64,000 nt of DNA, taken from NCBI GenBank assembly GCA_035711805.1, contig DASTBV010000055.1, forward strand, positions 31,563-95,562, given 5' to 3'. The first letter of the stretch is position 1, and every line of letters begins with the position of its first letter. This stretch comes from Gp6-AA40 sp035711805 (lineage in GTDB: Bacteria; Acidobacteriota; Vicinamibacteria; Vicinamibacterales; UBA2999). Shown one piece after another: positions 1 through 7,873 of this stretch. The translations under genes were made by a program, and so were the position numbers. The notes under the pieces are model-generated. The model did no database searches, was not told the origin of the DNA, and saw only the letters and a program-made list of their open reading frames with translations.

Positions 1-1
1 C

Positions 2-1315
2 GGCTCCGCCTCGAACATCTACGGGATCCTGACCAACGCGGATTTCCCGTACCCGACGATCACGATCAGCGACGGCCGCATGGTGAAGGTCGATCAGGCT
101 GGCTACAGCGAGCTGCGCACGTCGAAGAACCGCGCCGACCGCAAGGCGGCGATGTCGTCGTTCTTCGGCTCGCTGGGCGGATTCAGCCGCACGTTCGGCA
201 CGACGATCAATTCGGAAGTCCAGAAGGTGCTGTTCTACGCCAGGGCGCGGAAGTACGCGTCGAACCTGGAAGCGTCGCTCGATCCCGCGAATATCCCCGT
301 CACCGTGTACACGCGCCTCGTGGCCGGCGTGAACCGCCACCTGCCGACGTTCCACCGCTACCTCAAGCTGCGCAAGCGGATGATGGAGATCTCCGACGAT
401 CTCCACTACTACGATCTGTATGCGCCGCTCGTCTCGTCCGTCGATCTCCGCTACAGCCCCGAGGAAGCGCAGAAGCACGTTCTCGCCGCGTTCGCCCCCC
501 TCGGCAGCGACTACCAGGCCGTCGTCCACCGCGCGTTCAAGGAGCGGTGGCTCGACTGGCACCCGACCGAAGGCAAGCGGTCGGGTGCATACTCGAACGG
601 CGGCGCCTACGACGTGCATCCGTACATGCTGCTCAATTACCTCGGGCAGTACAACGACGTCAGCACGCTGGCCCATGAACTCGGCCACACGATGCACAGC
701 TACTACTCGAACAAGACGCAGCCGTTCCAGACCGCCGACTACGCCACGTTCGTGGCCGAGGTGGCGTCGACGTTCAACGAAGCGCTGCTCATCGACCACA
801 TGCTGAAGCAGATCAAGGACACGCCGACGCGGCTGTCGCTGCTCGGCAACTACCTGGAGAACATCAAGGCAACGGTCTTCCGCCAGACCCAGTTCGCCGA
901 GTTCGAGCTGCGGATGCACGAGATGGCGGAGAAGCGGCAGCCGATCACCGGCGACGCGCTGGCGAAGCTGTATCTCGACATCACCCGCCGCTACTACGGG
1001 CACGATCAGAACGTGACCGTCGTTGACGACTACATCGCGCACGAGTGGAGCTTCGTGCCGCACTTCTACCGTGACTTCTACGTCTTCCAGTACGCCACGT
1101 CGTTCACCGCCGCGGAAGCGCTGTCGGCGAAGGTGCTGAGCGGAGACAGGGAAGCGACGAAGCGCTACCTGACGTTCCTGGGCGCCGGCGGCTCGGACTA
1201 TCCGGTGGAGCTGCTGAAGAAGGCGGGTGTCGACATGACGACCGACGAGCCGCTCGACCTGACCATCCGCAAGATGAACGCCGTGATGGACGAGATGGAG
1301 AAGCTGCTGCGGTGA
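2..1315 (+). CDS. pepF: Oligoendopeptidase F-type M3 metallopeptidase, 5'-truncated
   Basis: Zinc-dependent M3-family peptidase that cleaves short peptides, probably in the cytoplasm. The frame is open to the left edge, so the N-terminal part is outside the window; the first visible residues (GSASNIYGILTNADFP) already look like internal PepF sequence. The zinc motif HELGH is encoded at 674-688 and is followed about 25 residues later by the third-ligand region (FVAEVASTFNE). The C-terminal helical domain is complete and ends at TGA 1313-1315. It converges with the kinase-like gene on the other strand, and a fold-back repeat lies between the two stops. The family is clear; the exact substrate is not. 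Confidence 0.92.
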   Translation, partial: GSASNIYGILTNADFPYPTITISDGRMVKVDQAGYSELRTSKNRADRKAAMSSFFGSLGGFSRTFGTTINSEVQKVLFYARARKYASNLEASLDPANIPVTVYTRLVAGVNRHLPTFHRYLKLRKRMMEISDDLHYYDLYAPLVSSVDLRYSPEEAQKHVLAAFAPLGSDYQAVVHRAFKERWLDWHPTEGKRSGAYSNGGAYDVHPYMLLNYLGQYNDVSTLAHELGHTMHSYYSNKTQPFQTADYATFVAEVASTFNEALLIDHMLKQIKDTPTRLSLLGNYLENIKATVFRQTQFAEFELRMHEMAEKRQPITGDALAKLYLDITRRYYGHDQNVTVVDDYIAHEWSFVPHFYRDFYVFQYATSFTAAEALSAKVLSGDREATKRYLTFLGAGGSDYPVELLKKAGVDMTTDEPLDLTIRKMNAVMDEMEKLLR

Positions 1316-1319
1316 TCGA

Positions 1320-1390
1320 TTTCGTGGCCACTGAGGCACGAAAACACGACGGCTGACCAGTGTTCTCCGTGCCTTCGTGTCTCCGTGGCT
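1320..1390. repeat. Fold-back repeat, CACGGAG-type units
   Basis: The left arm (about 1325-1349) carries degenerate units around GCCACTGAGGCACGA. The right arm (1364-1390) reads as units of TCTCCGTG and CCTTCGTG. The reverse complement of the right arm resembles the left arm, so the region can fold back. It lies between two convergent genes, where it could act as a bidirectional terminator. The same sequence family recurs at 3032-3096. Confidence 0.7.
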
Positions 1391-2555
1391 AAGAAGTGCA
1401 GCGCGCGTCTGCGATCTGGCGAACGCGGTCGCGGAACGCGGCGGTCCACGCCTTCAAGTCGCGCTCGTCGGCCGTGCCTGCCTGAAACTGCGGAAAGCGG
1501 GCGTCGGCAAACAGGCGTTCGATCTGCTGCACGGTGATCGCGCCGAGGCGCTCGGCGGCCAGCATCCGCCCCGACTCGGACACGCGCACGTCCTCGAAGG
1601 TGGCGCCCTCGAATGGCAGCGCGCGCATGCTGAGCGTGCACCTCGTGCGGTCGTGCCACACCGGCAGATCGCGCCACCGTGCCAGGTTCACCTTCGGCGG
1701 TCCGAACGAGGCGCCGAGGTCCTGGATCATCGCCAGCGGCTGCTGGCATCCGCCGTCGCCCGCCTCCGCCGGGGCCTGATCCAGGCACACCAGCCGCTGG
1801 TTCTGGCTCTTGTTGTCCCAGTGCGCCAGGAAGACCGCCAGGAGCCGGAACGCGTCGACCTCCGCGCGCGGCGCGTCAACCTGGTCGAGTTCCCTCCAAT
1901 CCCAGCCGACGACGACGTCGGTCTCGATCGACGGCGCCGGAAAGCGCTGCTCGACCGATACCCACTCGAAGTCGGTAAAGCCCTCCGGAATCTCTGCGAA
2001 GAGCAGCGGCATCAAGAACGTCCGCCGCAGGTGAGCGGCCACGAAGGGGTGCCGGGGGCAGCCGTAGCACCGAAGGCGCGGGACAATCGTGACGGTGTCG
2101 GCCGCGTATCCGAGCATCCGCAGCAGCGCAGTCGCCGCCGCTTCGCCGTGGATTTCCGCATCGCGCCCGTACTTCACCTTCACCGTGGGGCCGTTCGCGA
2201 ACACGCAGTCGAACTTCGGCGTCGTCCCCGATGGCTCCGACGGAACGAATCGGCAGGAGGGCACCGGGCGCCGCAGCGGATGGGGCAGGCGAGTGGAAGG
2301 TGAAGAAGCGTGCAGCGACTGAACGTCCGCCGGGACGATGAAGGTGGCACGGCGCAGCGCGTCGGCCCGGCGGGACTTGCCGGCGGCGCCTGTGAGCACG
2401 ATGGCTGGCGCGTCGCGTTCGTGGAAATCGCCGCGCGGCGGAATCGTCGCGTAGTCCGCGGCAGCGAGCCACGTCGAAATGCCGATCGCGGAGACCAGGA
2501 GAGCCGTCACCAGCAGCAGGCCTGGGCGCACGCCTTTGACGTCAGCAAATAGCAA
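1389..2555 (-). CDS. Membrane-anchored or secreted protein with a kinase-like catalytic loop
   Basis: I do not recognise a named family. The protein (388 aa from a TTG at 2555, or shorter from GTG 2531) starts with one hydrophobic segment (about residues 11-33), so the rest is probably outside the membrane or exported. Two lysines in VKVKYG (126, 128) and acidic residues 134 and 138 could form a nucleotide-binding Lys/Glu pair. HWDNKSQN (245-252) matches the HxDxKxxN kinase catalytic loop exactly, and QDLGASFG has Asp279 where a metal-binding DFG Asp would be. The wider fold resembles HipA/Fam20/PI-kinase-like atypical kinases, but this is inferred from motifs only. Several cysteines (for example 162, 165, 258, 270) fit an exported, disulfide-bonded protein. 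No partner gene is evident. Confidence 0.55.
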   Translation of the reverse strand: MLFADVKGVRPGLLLVTALLVSAIGISTWLAAADYATIPPRGDFHERDAPAIVLTGAAGKSRRADALRRATFIVPADVQSLHASSPSTRLPHPLRRPVPSCRFVPSEPSGTTPKFDCVFANGPTVKVKYGRDAEIHGEAAATALLRMLGYAADTVTIVPRLRCYGCPRHPFVAAHLRRTFLMPLLFAEIPEGFTDFEWVSVEQRFPAPSIETDVVVGWDWRELDQVDAPRAEVDAFRLLAVFLAHWDNKSQNQRLVCLDQAPAEAGDGGCQQPLAMIQDLGASFGPPKVNLARWRDLPVWHDRTRCTLSMRALPFEGATFEDVRVSESGRMLAAERLGAITVQQIERLFADARFPQFQAGTADERDLKAWTAAFRDRVRQIADARCTS

Positions 2556-2606
2556 GCCGGACGGGCGGCGGTCCTCCGGCTAAGCTGGCCCACCGCAGCG
2601 GGACAG

Positions 2607-3029
2607 GTGAGCCCGGCCATATCGCCGTCCTTTTTTCCGGCCGATATGCGAATTGTGCGCGACACGTCGGGAACGGTTCTGCTTCTCGAAGACGAAGCCA
2701 ACCTGCGCGAGCCGCTGGCTCACCTTCTTCGCCTCCGCCGCTACACCGTCATCGAAGTCGATACGGTTGACGCCGCGCTGGCGGCGATTCGCACCGAGCG
2801 GCCCGACGCCGCCATCGTCGATCTCCACGTCAAGGACCAGTCCGGACGCGACGTCATCGTGCGCATGCCGTCGCGGGCGCCGGTGATTATCTTTTCGGGG
2901 ATGGGCGGGGCCGCCGGCGATTTGGCGCGCCTCCGGCCGCGAACGCGTCTGGTGGAAAAGCCGGCGTCGCTGACGTGGGTGATCGATTCGCTCGACGAGA
3001 TGCTTCAGAGGACGCGCGAGTTCGCCTGA
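2607..3029 (+). CDS. Single-domain response regulator (receiver domain)
   Basis: A stand-alone CheY-like receiver domain of 140 aa from GTG 2607; an ATG at 2646 would give about 127 aa, which is enough for the fold. The acidic pair is Glu28-Asp29 (LLLEDE), the phospho-acceptor Asp72 (IVDLHV), the switch Ser97 (FSG) and the conserved Lys118 (EKP). There is no output domain and no histidine kinase nearby, so the partner must be encoded elsewhere. It is transcribed away from the kinase-like gene and converges with arginase across a hairpin. Confidence 0.75.
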   Translation: MSPAISPSFFPADMRIVRDTSGTVLLLEDEANLREPLAHLLRLRRYTVIEVDTVDAALAAIRTERPDAAIVDLHVKDQSGRDVIVRMPSRAPVIIFSGMGGAAGDLARLRPRTRLVEKPASLTWVIDSLDEMLQRTREFA

Positions 3030-3031
3030 GC

Positions 3032-3096
3032 ACGGGCCACGGAGTCACAGGGACACGGAGACGTTCTTCTCTCCGTGCCTTTGTGTCTCCGTGGCT
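3032..3096. repeat. Strong hairpin made of CACGGAG-type units
   Basis: Left arm 3032-3063 (begins CGGGCCACGGAGTCAC), loop TTCTT, right arm 3069-3096 (ends TGTGTCTCCGTGGCT). The arms pair over about 27 bases with few mismatches. It sits between the convergent response-regulator and arginase genes and belongs to the same family as 1320-1390. A terminator role is plausible, although no U-tract is obvious on either strand. Confidence 0.75.
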
Positions 3097-3113
3097 ACGC
3101 ATCACCTAGGTAG

Positions 3114-4022
3114 CTAGAGAATTCTTTTGCCGAGCGCCGACAGTGCGAGCTCGGTGGCGAACTCCGCCGTCGCATTCCGATTGTCCAGCGTTGGGTTCAC
3201 TTCCACCAGATCGAGCGCGACGAGCTGATTCGAGTCGGCCACCAGTTCCATGATCACGTGCGATTCGCGGTAATCGAGGCCGCCGCGCACCGGGGTTCCG
3301 ACGCCCGGCGCAATCGTCGGGTCGCAGACATCCAGGTCGAATGAGACGTGAATGCCTCCCGTCCCGGAGGAGGCCAGCGTCAGCGCGCGTTCGGCGATCG
3401 CGGCCGCGCCGTCGCGATCGATGTCCTTCATCGTGAAGACATGAACGCCCGATGCGCGAATCTGCTCTTTCTCCTCGTCGTCGAGATTGCGAATGCCGAC
3501 CAGCACGGTGTGTTCGGGCCGTACGCTTGGCGACGCGCCGATCGACGCCAGCTCCTGAGGCTCCTGTCCGAGCAGCGCGGCGAGCGGCATTCCGTGCACG
3601 TTGCCGCTGGTCGTGGTTTCCGGCGTGTTCATGTCGCCGTGCGCGTCCACCCAGATCAGGCCGAGCGGCTTGCCGTTAATCCGGCGGATGTAGTCGGCGC
3701 TCGCCGCGACCGACCCGGCCGCGATGCTGTGGTCGCCGCCGAGCACCAGCGGGAGGGCGCCCGCCTCGAGCGACGCCGAGCAGCTGGCATACAGCGATCG
3801 GCACACCTCCGCGATTGGCTCGATGTATTTCTTCCGCCGGTCGAGCGCGTCCTCGGTTTCGGCGATTGGCGCGGGCAGATTGCCTTTGTCGATCGCCTGG
3901 CGGCCGAGCCGCGCGATCGCTTCGCCGAGACCCGCGATGCGGACCGCCGACGGACCCATGTCCACCCCGCGGCGCGCGCCACCGAGATCGAGGGGGACTC
4001 CAATGATGTGTATGGGTTTCAA
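3114..4022 (-). CDS. rocF: Arginase
   Basis: Hydrolyses L-arginine to ornithine and urea with a binuclear manganese centre. The family motifs are intact: GGDHS, DAHGD and SFDLDVCDP, and the N-terminus IHIIGVPLDLGGARRGVDMG is typical of arginase rather than agmatinase. Family members usually begin just before this segment, which favours the TTG at 4022 (302 aa). An upstream in-frame TTG at 4046 would start the protein inside the fold-back repeat at 4036-4128. No clear Shine-Dalgarno site is visible for either. The gene lies downstream of the exported methyltransferase on the same strand. Confidence 0.9.
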   Translation of the reverse strand: MKPIHIIGVPLDLGGARRGVDMGPSAVRIAGLGEAIARLGRQAIDKGNLPAPIAETEDALDRRKKYIEPIAEVCRSLYASCSASLEAGALPLVLGGDHSIAAGSVAASADYIRRINGKPLGLIWVDAHGDMNTPETTTSGNVHGMPLAALLGQEPQELASIGASPSVRPEHTVLVGIRNLDDEEKEQIRASGVHVFTMKDIDRDGAAAIAERALTLASSGTGGIHVSFDLDVCDPTIAPGVGTPVRGGLDYRESHVIMELVADSNQLVALDLVEVNPTLDNRNATAEFATELALSALGKRIL

Positions 4023-4035
4023 AGTGCGCCGTAAT

Positions 4036-4128
4036 TGGAAATGCAAAATTCAAAATTCAAAATGCAAAATGCAAACTGAAGCTGCGGCCATTTTGCATTT
4101 TGCATCTTGCATTCTGCATTCTGCATTA
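4036..4128. repeat. Fold-back repeat, TGCATTTTGAA family, copy 1
   Basis: The left arm (4036-4075) has AATGCAAAATTCAAAATTC-type units and the right arm (4091-4128) has TTTTGCATTCTGCATT-type units, around a loop near 4076-4090. The units are 7 bases with A/T-rich variation (TGCATTT, TGAATTT, TGCATTC). The stop codon of the methyltransferase (4126-4128) lies in the right edge and a possible start of arginase in the left edge. Confidence 0.85.
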
Positions 4129-4758
4129 CTTGATCCTGTACGACACCGACATCCCCTCGCCGGACGGCGAGACGATTGTCGTGAAGAGCGACGAATGTCC
4201 CTGGACCGTCCGCAGGAACGGTTCCATGTCCTTCTTCTTGTTCACGACGTTGTGCGCCGTGAAGACGCCGCCCGGCGTGAGGCGCGGGAACACCATGTCG
4301 AAGAATTTCTTGTAGTCCGGCTTCCAGGCGTCGAGGAAGACGAAGTCGAAGGTTCCCGTCAGCTTCGGAATTTCCTTGAACGCGTCGCCATGCACCACGC
4401 GCACGACGTCGTCCAGGCCCGCCCGCCTGATGTTCGCGGCCGCCTCCATGGCGCGGGCCGCGTCGTATTCGATCGCCACCACGCGGCCGCCGGATTCGCG
4501 CGCGCCAAGGCCGAGCCAGATACCGCTGTAGCCGCTGGCCGCGCCTATTTCGAGGATCGACTTCGCGCCGCGCGTGGCGACGAGCACGCGAAGAAACCGC
4601 CCGTCCTCCTCGGACACGGCGAGCTGTCCTTTGTCGGCGGCCTTGATGCTGCGCAGGATCGATTCGATCTGCGGAGTCAGTGCGCCCGAGGGACGCTGCC
4701 CTGTGGCGGCGTCGGACGTGAGAAGGAGAGCGGCGATCAGCACGGCCACGAAGCGCAT
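4126..4758 (-). CDS. Exported SAM-dependent O-methyltransferase (caffeoyl-CoA OMT-like)
   Basis: A 210-residue class I methyltransferase of the O-methyltransferase family 3 type. The SAM-binding motif I is LEIGAASGYSGIW (about residues 69-81); an acidic residue follows in VVAIEYD, and FDFVFLDAWK holds the metal/SAM-site Asp. Family members are normally cytoplasmic, but this protein begins MRFVAVLIAALLLTSDAATGQ, which looks like a cleavable signal peptide. The enzyme may therefore act in the periplasm, where SAM supply is unclear, or the leader may be retained. It ends in the repeat that separates it from arginase. The substrate is unknown. Confidence 0.75.
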   Translation of the reverse strand: MRFVAVLIAALLLTSDAATGQRPSGALTPQIESILRSIKAADKGQLAVSEEDGRFLRVLVATRGAKSILEIGAASGYSGIWLGLGARESGGRVVAIEYDAARAMEAAANIRRAGLDDVVRVVHGDAFKEIPKLTGTFDFVFLDAWKPDYKKFFDMVFPRLTPGGVFTAHNVVNKKKDMEPFLRTVQGHSSLFTTIVSPSGEGMSVSYRIK

Positions 4759-4807
4759 GCGGCGATTCTATGTCACTGGAGACTTGCGATCTGCGCGCTC
4801 TTCGGGG

Positions 4808-6208
4808 TTAAAGTTTCGCGGCCGCGCCAGCAACATACGCAGCGGCCTTGGCCGCCGTCTCGCGCCCGTCGGCGATGCAATCGGGAATACCGATGGCGCG
4901 GAACCCGCTGCCGGTGATGAAGACGCCGGGAATCGCGGCCAGCAGGCGCTCGATTGTCGCCACGCGCTGGAGGTGGCCAACTTCGTACTGCGGGCTCTGC
5001 TTCGTCCACCGGAACAGCCGTGTGAAGAGCGGCGCTCCCTTGATGTCGAGCAGATGCGTCAACTCGTCGACCACCGTACTGACCAGCTCCTCATCCCCCG
5101 CATCCAGCCGCCGTGGATCGCGGCCGCCGCCGAGGAACCCGCGCAGCAGCACGTGGCCGTCCGGCGCGCGATGCGGCCACTTCGAGGTGACCCAGGTCGC
5201 CGCCAGCAGCGGACTGCGCTCGACGCGCGGCACCACGAAGCCGCTCCCTTCCATCGGGTGCGCGAGCTGACCACGTTCATATCCGAGCGCGACCGTGGCG
5301 GTCGAGGCGTAGGGAATCGCTTCCGCGAGCGCGGCGATGGTCGTGTCGAATGTCCGCAGCAGCGACGCGGCGACATACGCCGGAACGGCAAGGATGATCG
5401 CGCGCGCCTCGATGGGCCCTGCGGGCGTTTCGGCGCGATAGCTCGCATGGCGGTGAAGTTCGAGCACGCGGGTCGACGTGCGGACCGTGCCCGCGACAAG
5501 CGCCTCCACCAGGGCCTCCACCAGTTCGCCCGTGCCGCCAGGAAACGACACGAACGCGCCCTGTGGCGACGGCCGCGCACGCATCGCCCGAAAGGCCCGC
5601 AAGACGCTGCCGGACTGCCGCTCGGCTTCGAGCAGCCGCGGGAAGAGCGCCTGCAGCGAGAGGCGATCGACGTCTCCGGCGTGGATACCGGCCAGGAGCG
5701 GCTCAGCGAGGTAATCCACGGCCTCCTGACCGAACCTCCGCCGGACGAACGTCCCGATCGACTCGTCTTCATCGCCGCCGTGGCGCGGCATGAACAGCTC
5801 GCACGCCATCCTGAAGCGCCCGCCGAGGCTGAAAACCGAGGAACGTGCCAGCGACCGGGCGTCCAGCGGAAAGCCGAGGAACGACCCTTCGGCAATCCGG
5901 TGAAGCCGATCGTCGCGAAGGATGTACGCGGTGCGTGGCGGCAGCGTCGAGACCAGTCGATCGGCAATGCCGAGTTCCCGGCAGAGCGCTACCGCTGCCG
6001 GCTTCTGCACGAGAATCGCATCCGGCCCACCGTCCACGACCCAGCCGTCGAACCGCTCGGTCGAGATCACGCCGCCGGCTCGCGGACCGGACTCGAGAAC
6101 GCGCACATTGAGGCCACGGCGCTGCAATTCGTAAGCGGCCGCAAGGCCACTGATGCCACCACCGACGATGGCTACGTCGAGGACGCTGGAACCAGGAACA
6201 TCGCTCAA
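4808..6208 (-). CDS. hemG: Protoporphyrinogen oxidase, FAD-dependent
   Basis: Oxidises protoporphyrinogen IX, or coproporphyrinogen III in some lineages, in late heme synthesis. The 466-residue protein begins with a dinucleotide-binding motif for FAD (VDVAIVGGGISGLAAAYEL region, residues 11-29) and shows the family features GGPDAILV and, near the C-terminus, a second FAD contact region (ITGSGFRAIGIPDC). The length fits the HemG/HemY family. The start is a TTG at 6208. It follows hemE on the same strand, separated by a short repeat. No ferrochelatase gene is present in between, although many bacteria keep hemE-hemH-hemG together. Confidence 0.9.
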   Translation of the reverse strand: MSDVPGSSVLDVAIVGGGISGLAAAYELQRRGLNVRVLESGPRAGGVISTERFDGWVVDGGPDAILVQKPAAVALCRELGIADRLVSTLPPRTAYILRDDRLHRIAEGSFLGFPLDARSLARSSVFSLGGRFRMACELFMPRHGGDEDESIGTFVRRRFGQEAVDYLAEPLLAGIHAGDVDRLSLQALFPRLLEAERQSGSVLRAFRAMRARPSPQGAFVSFPGGTGELVEALVEALVAGTVRTSTRVLELHRHASYRAETPAGPIEARAIILAVPAYVAASLLRTFDTTIAALAEAIPYASTATVALGYERGQLAHPMEGSGFVVPRVERSPLLAATWVTSKWPHRAPDGHVLLRGFLGGGRDPRRLDAGDEELVSTVVDELTHLLDIKGAPLFTRLFRWTKQSPQYEVGHLQRVATIERLLAAIPGVFITGSGFRAIGIPDCIADGRETAAKAAAYVAGAAAKL

Positions 6209-6221
6209 TGCAGAACCCGGA

Positions 6222-6277
6222 GCCGAACTCGAACACGAACACGAACCGAGAAGCGGGCACTCGGACGCGTGAACGGT
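6222..6277. repeat. GAACACGAAC-type repeat, copy 1
   Basis: Short tandem units of CGAACA/CGAACC (6222-6248) are followed by an AAGCGGGCAC segment and CGGACGCGTGAACGGT (6262-6277). The last 16 bases occur identically at 26252-26267, where the whole element is repeated with a second, inverted arm. It lies between hemE and hemG. Confidence 0.7.
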
Positions 6278-6282
6278 CGCAT

Positions 6283-7317
6283 TTACCTTATCCGTCTTCC
6301 AGCCGAGTGCACGTACTGGGCGAGCATCTGAACATGTTCAACCGGAGTGGACGGCAGGATTCCGTGGCCCAGATTGAAGATGTGTCCCGTCTTTCCGGCA
6401 GCACGGCGAAGCACCTCGTCTGTCTGCTCGAACATCCGTGACGTCGGGCCCAGCAGCAGGGTGGGATCGAGATTGCCCTGGACGGCGCGGTCGCTGCCGA
6501 TGCGATCCCACGCCTGGTCCAGCGGGATGCGCCAGTCCACGCCGATCACGTCGCCGCCTGCCTCGCGCAGTTCCTCGAGGATCGTGGACGTGCCGGTGCC
6601 GAAATGGATGGTCGGCACGCGTGTGCCGATCGTCTGGAAGATTCGCTGCGTGTGGGGGAAGGCGAACTCGCGATAGTCGGCGGCGTTCAACGTGCCGACC
6701 CACGAGTCGAACAGCTGCACGGCGTCGACTCCGGCCTCGATCTGTGCGGTCAGGTAGGTCGAGACGACCGTCGCGAACTTTTCGCACAGCCGATGCCACG
6801 CGTCCGGATGACCGTACATCAACGCCTTGGTCCGCGCGAAGTTGTTCGAGTGCCCGCCTTCAATCGCATAGGAGGCGAGCGTGAACGGCGCCCCGGCAAA
6901 GCCGATCAGCGGCACCGCGCCGGCAAGCTCCTGCTGGATCTGACCGATGGCGGTGAGCACGTGCGCAAGCGCCTCGCGCGGTTCGAAGAGGCGCAGCCGT
7001 TCGATATCCTCCGGACCGCCGATCGGCTGCTCGATCTGCGGTCCTTCACCCTTGACGAAGTCGAAGGGCAGGCCCATCGGCTCGAGCGGAAGCAGCAGAT
7101 CCGAAAAGAGGATGGCGGCATCGACGTCGATCCGCCGGACGGGCTGCAGCGTGACTTCGGTTGCGAGGTCGGGCTGGCGGCAGATCTCGAGCAGGGAGTG
7201 CCGTTCGCGCAGCGCCCGGTACTCCGCCATGTAGCGCCCCGCCTGGCGCATGAACCACACCGGTGTCGTGTCTACCGGCTCGCGCCTGCAGGCCTTCAGG
7301 AACCTCGAGTTCGTCAC
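6283..7317 (-). CDS. hemE: Uroporphyrinogen decarboxylase
   Basis: Decarboxylates the four acetate side chains of uroporphyrinogen III to give coproporphyrinogen III. The protein has 344 residues, the usual length. The N-terminal signature PVWFMRQAGRYMAEYR (about residues 19-34) and the segments ILFSDLLLPLEPMG and GFAGAPFTLASYAIEGG are typical. The start is GTG 7317-7315, directly next to the stop codon of the response regulator upstream (TAA 7320-7318), so the two are probably translated from one message. hemG follows on the same strand. Confidence 0.95.
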   Translation of the reverse strand: MTNSRFLKACRREPVDTTPVWFMRQAGRYMAEYRALRERHSLLEICRQPDLATEVTLQPVRRIDVDAAILFSDLLLPLEPMGLPFDFVKGEGPQIEQPIGGPEDIERLRLFEPREALAHVLTAIGQIQQELAGAVPLIGFAGAPFTLASYAIEGGHSNNFARTKALMYGHPDAWHRLCEKFATVVSTYLTAQIEAGVDAVQLFDSWVGTLNAADYREFAFPHTQRIFQTIGTRVPTIHFGTGTSTILEELREAGGDVIGVDWRIPLDQAWDRIGSDRAVQGNLDPTLLLGPTSRMFEQTDEVLRRAAGKTGHIFNLGHGILPSTPVEHVQMLAQYVHSAGRRIR

Positions 7318-7719
7318 TTAGGGTTTGACTGGGACACGGAGGAGCTCGCGGGCGAGCGTGACGAGCTCCTCGATCCAGATCGGCTTGAAGCGCAGTTCCG
7401 CCCCCAACGCCCTGATTTCGTCGCGGACCTCGTCATCGAGCCCATAGTCGCCGGTCACGATGGCGACCGGGGTGGTGGCCAGGCCCTCAATCGCCCGAAT
7501 CGCGCGAAGGAACTGCAGACCGCTCGTCAACGGCATCCGCAGGTCGAGCACGACGGCGTGTGGCTGGTGAGTCTGGGCAAGGGTCAACCCTTCCTCCGCG
7601 GACAGCCCGGCCCACACTTCGTACCCTTCCAGACGAAGCGTTCGCGAAAACGAATCCGCCGTCGCCCCGTCGTCGTCGACAATCAGGACGCGCGGCGCCG
7701 TCGAGCTGTCGCCAAGCAC
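7318..7719 (-). CDS. Single-domain response regulator upstream of hemE
   Basis: A 133-residue receiver domain with no output domain. The acidic pocket is VDDD (residues 14-17), the phospho-acceptor is the Asp in VVLDLRMP (about residue 59), the switch Thr lies in IVTGD (about 89), and the Lys in RFKP (about 112) completes the set. It starts with GTG 7719 and ends immediately before the hemE start. A CheY-like regulator coupled to heme genes is unusual; it may only share their promoter. No sensor kinase lies nearby. Confidence 0.82.
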   Translation of the reverse strand: MLGDSSTAPRVLIVDDDGATADSFSRTLRLEGYEVWAGLSAEEGLTLAQTHQPHAVVLDLRMPLTSGLQFLRAIRAIEGLATTPVAIVTGDYGLDDEVRDEIRALGAELRFKPIWIEELVTLARELLRVPVKP

Positions 7720-7873
7720 CTGGCCATTCTGACATTAACGCGCCGGTTTGGTTTCCCAGCCCGTCAGGGTTTGCTGGAAAAGTGCTATATTCACCCGTCT
7801 TCGCCAGCTTTCTGGCCCGTTTTCAGCCGCCAGAGGGTCTGGGTACCGTTATGTACACTCGCCGGAGGTTGTA

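Noticed and set aside
4574..6331. Plus-strand open frame of 585 codons opposite hemG
   Set aside because: Antisense to a clear FAD oxidase; composition dominated by Arg, as expected for a GC-rich shadow.
7720..7873. TATATT (7786-7791) as a promoter for the basic-tailed gene
   Set aside because: No -35 element lies at suitable spacing; the 150-bp divergent gap shows nothing else that I can support.
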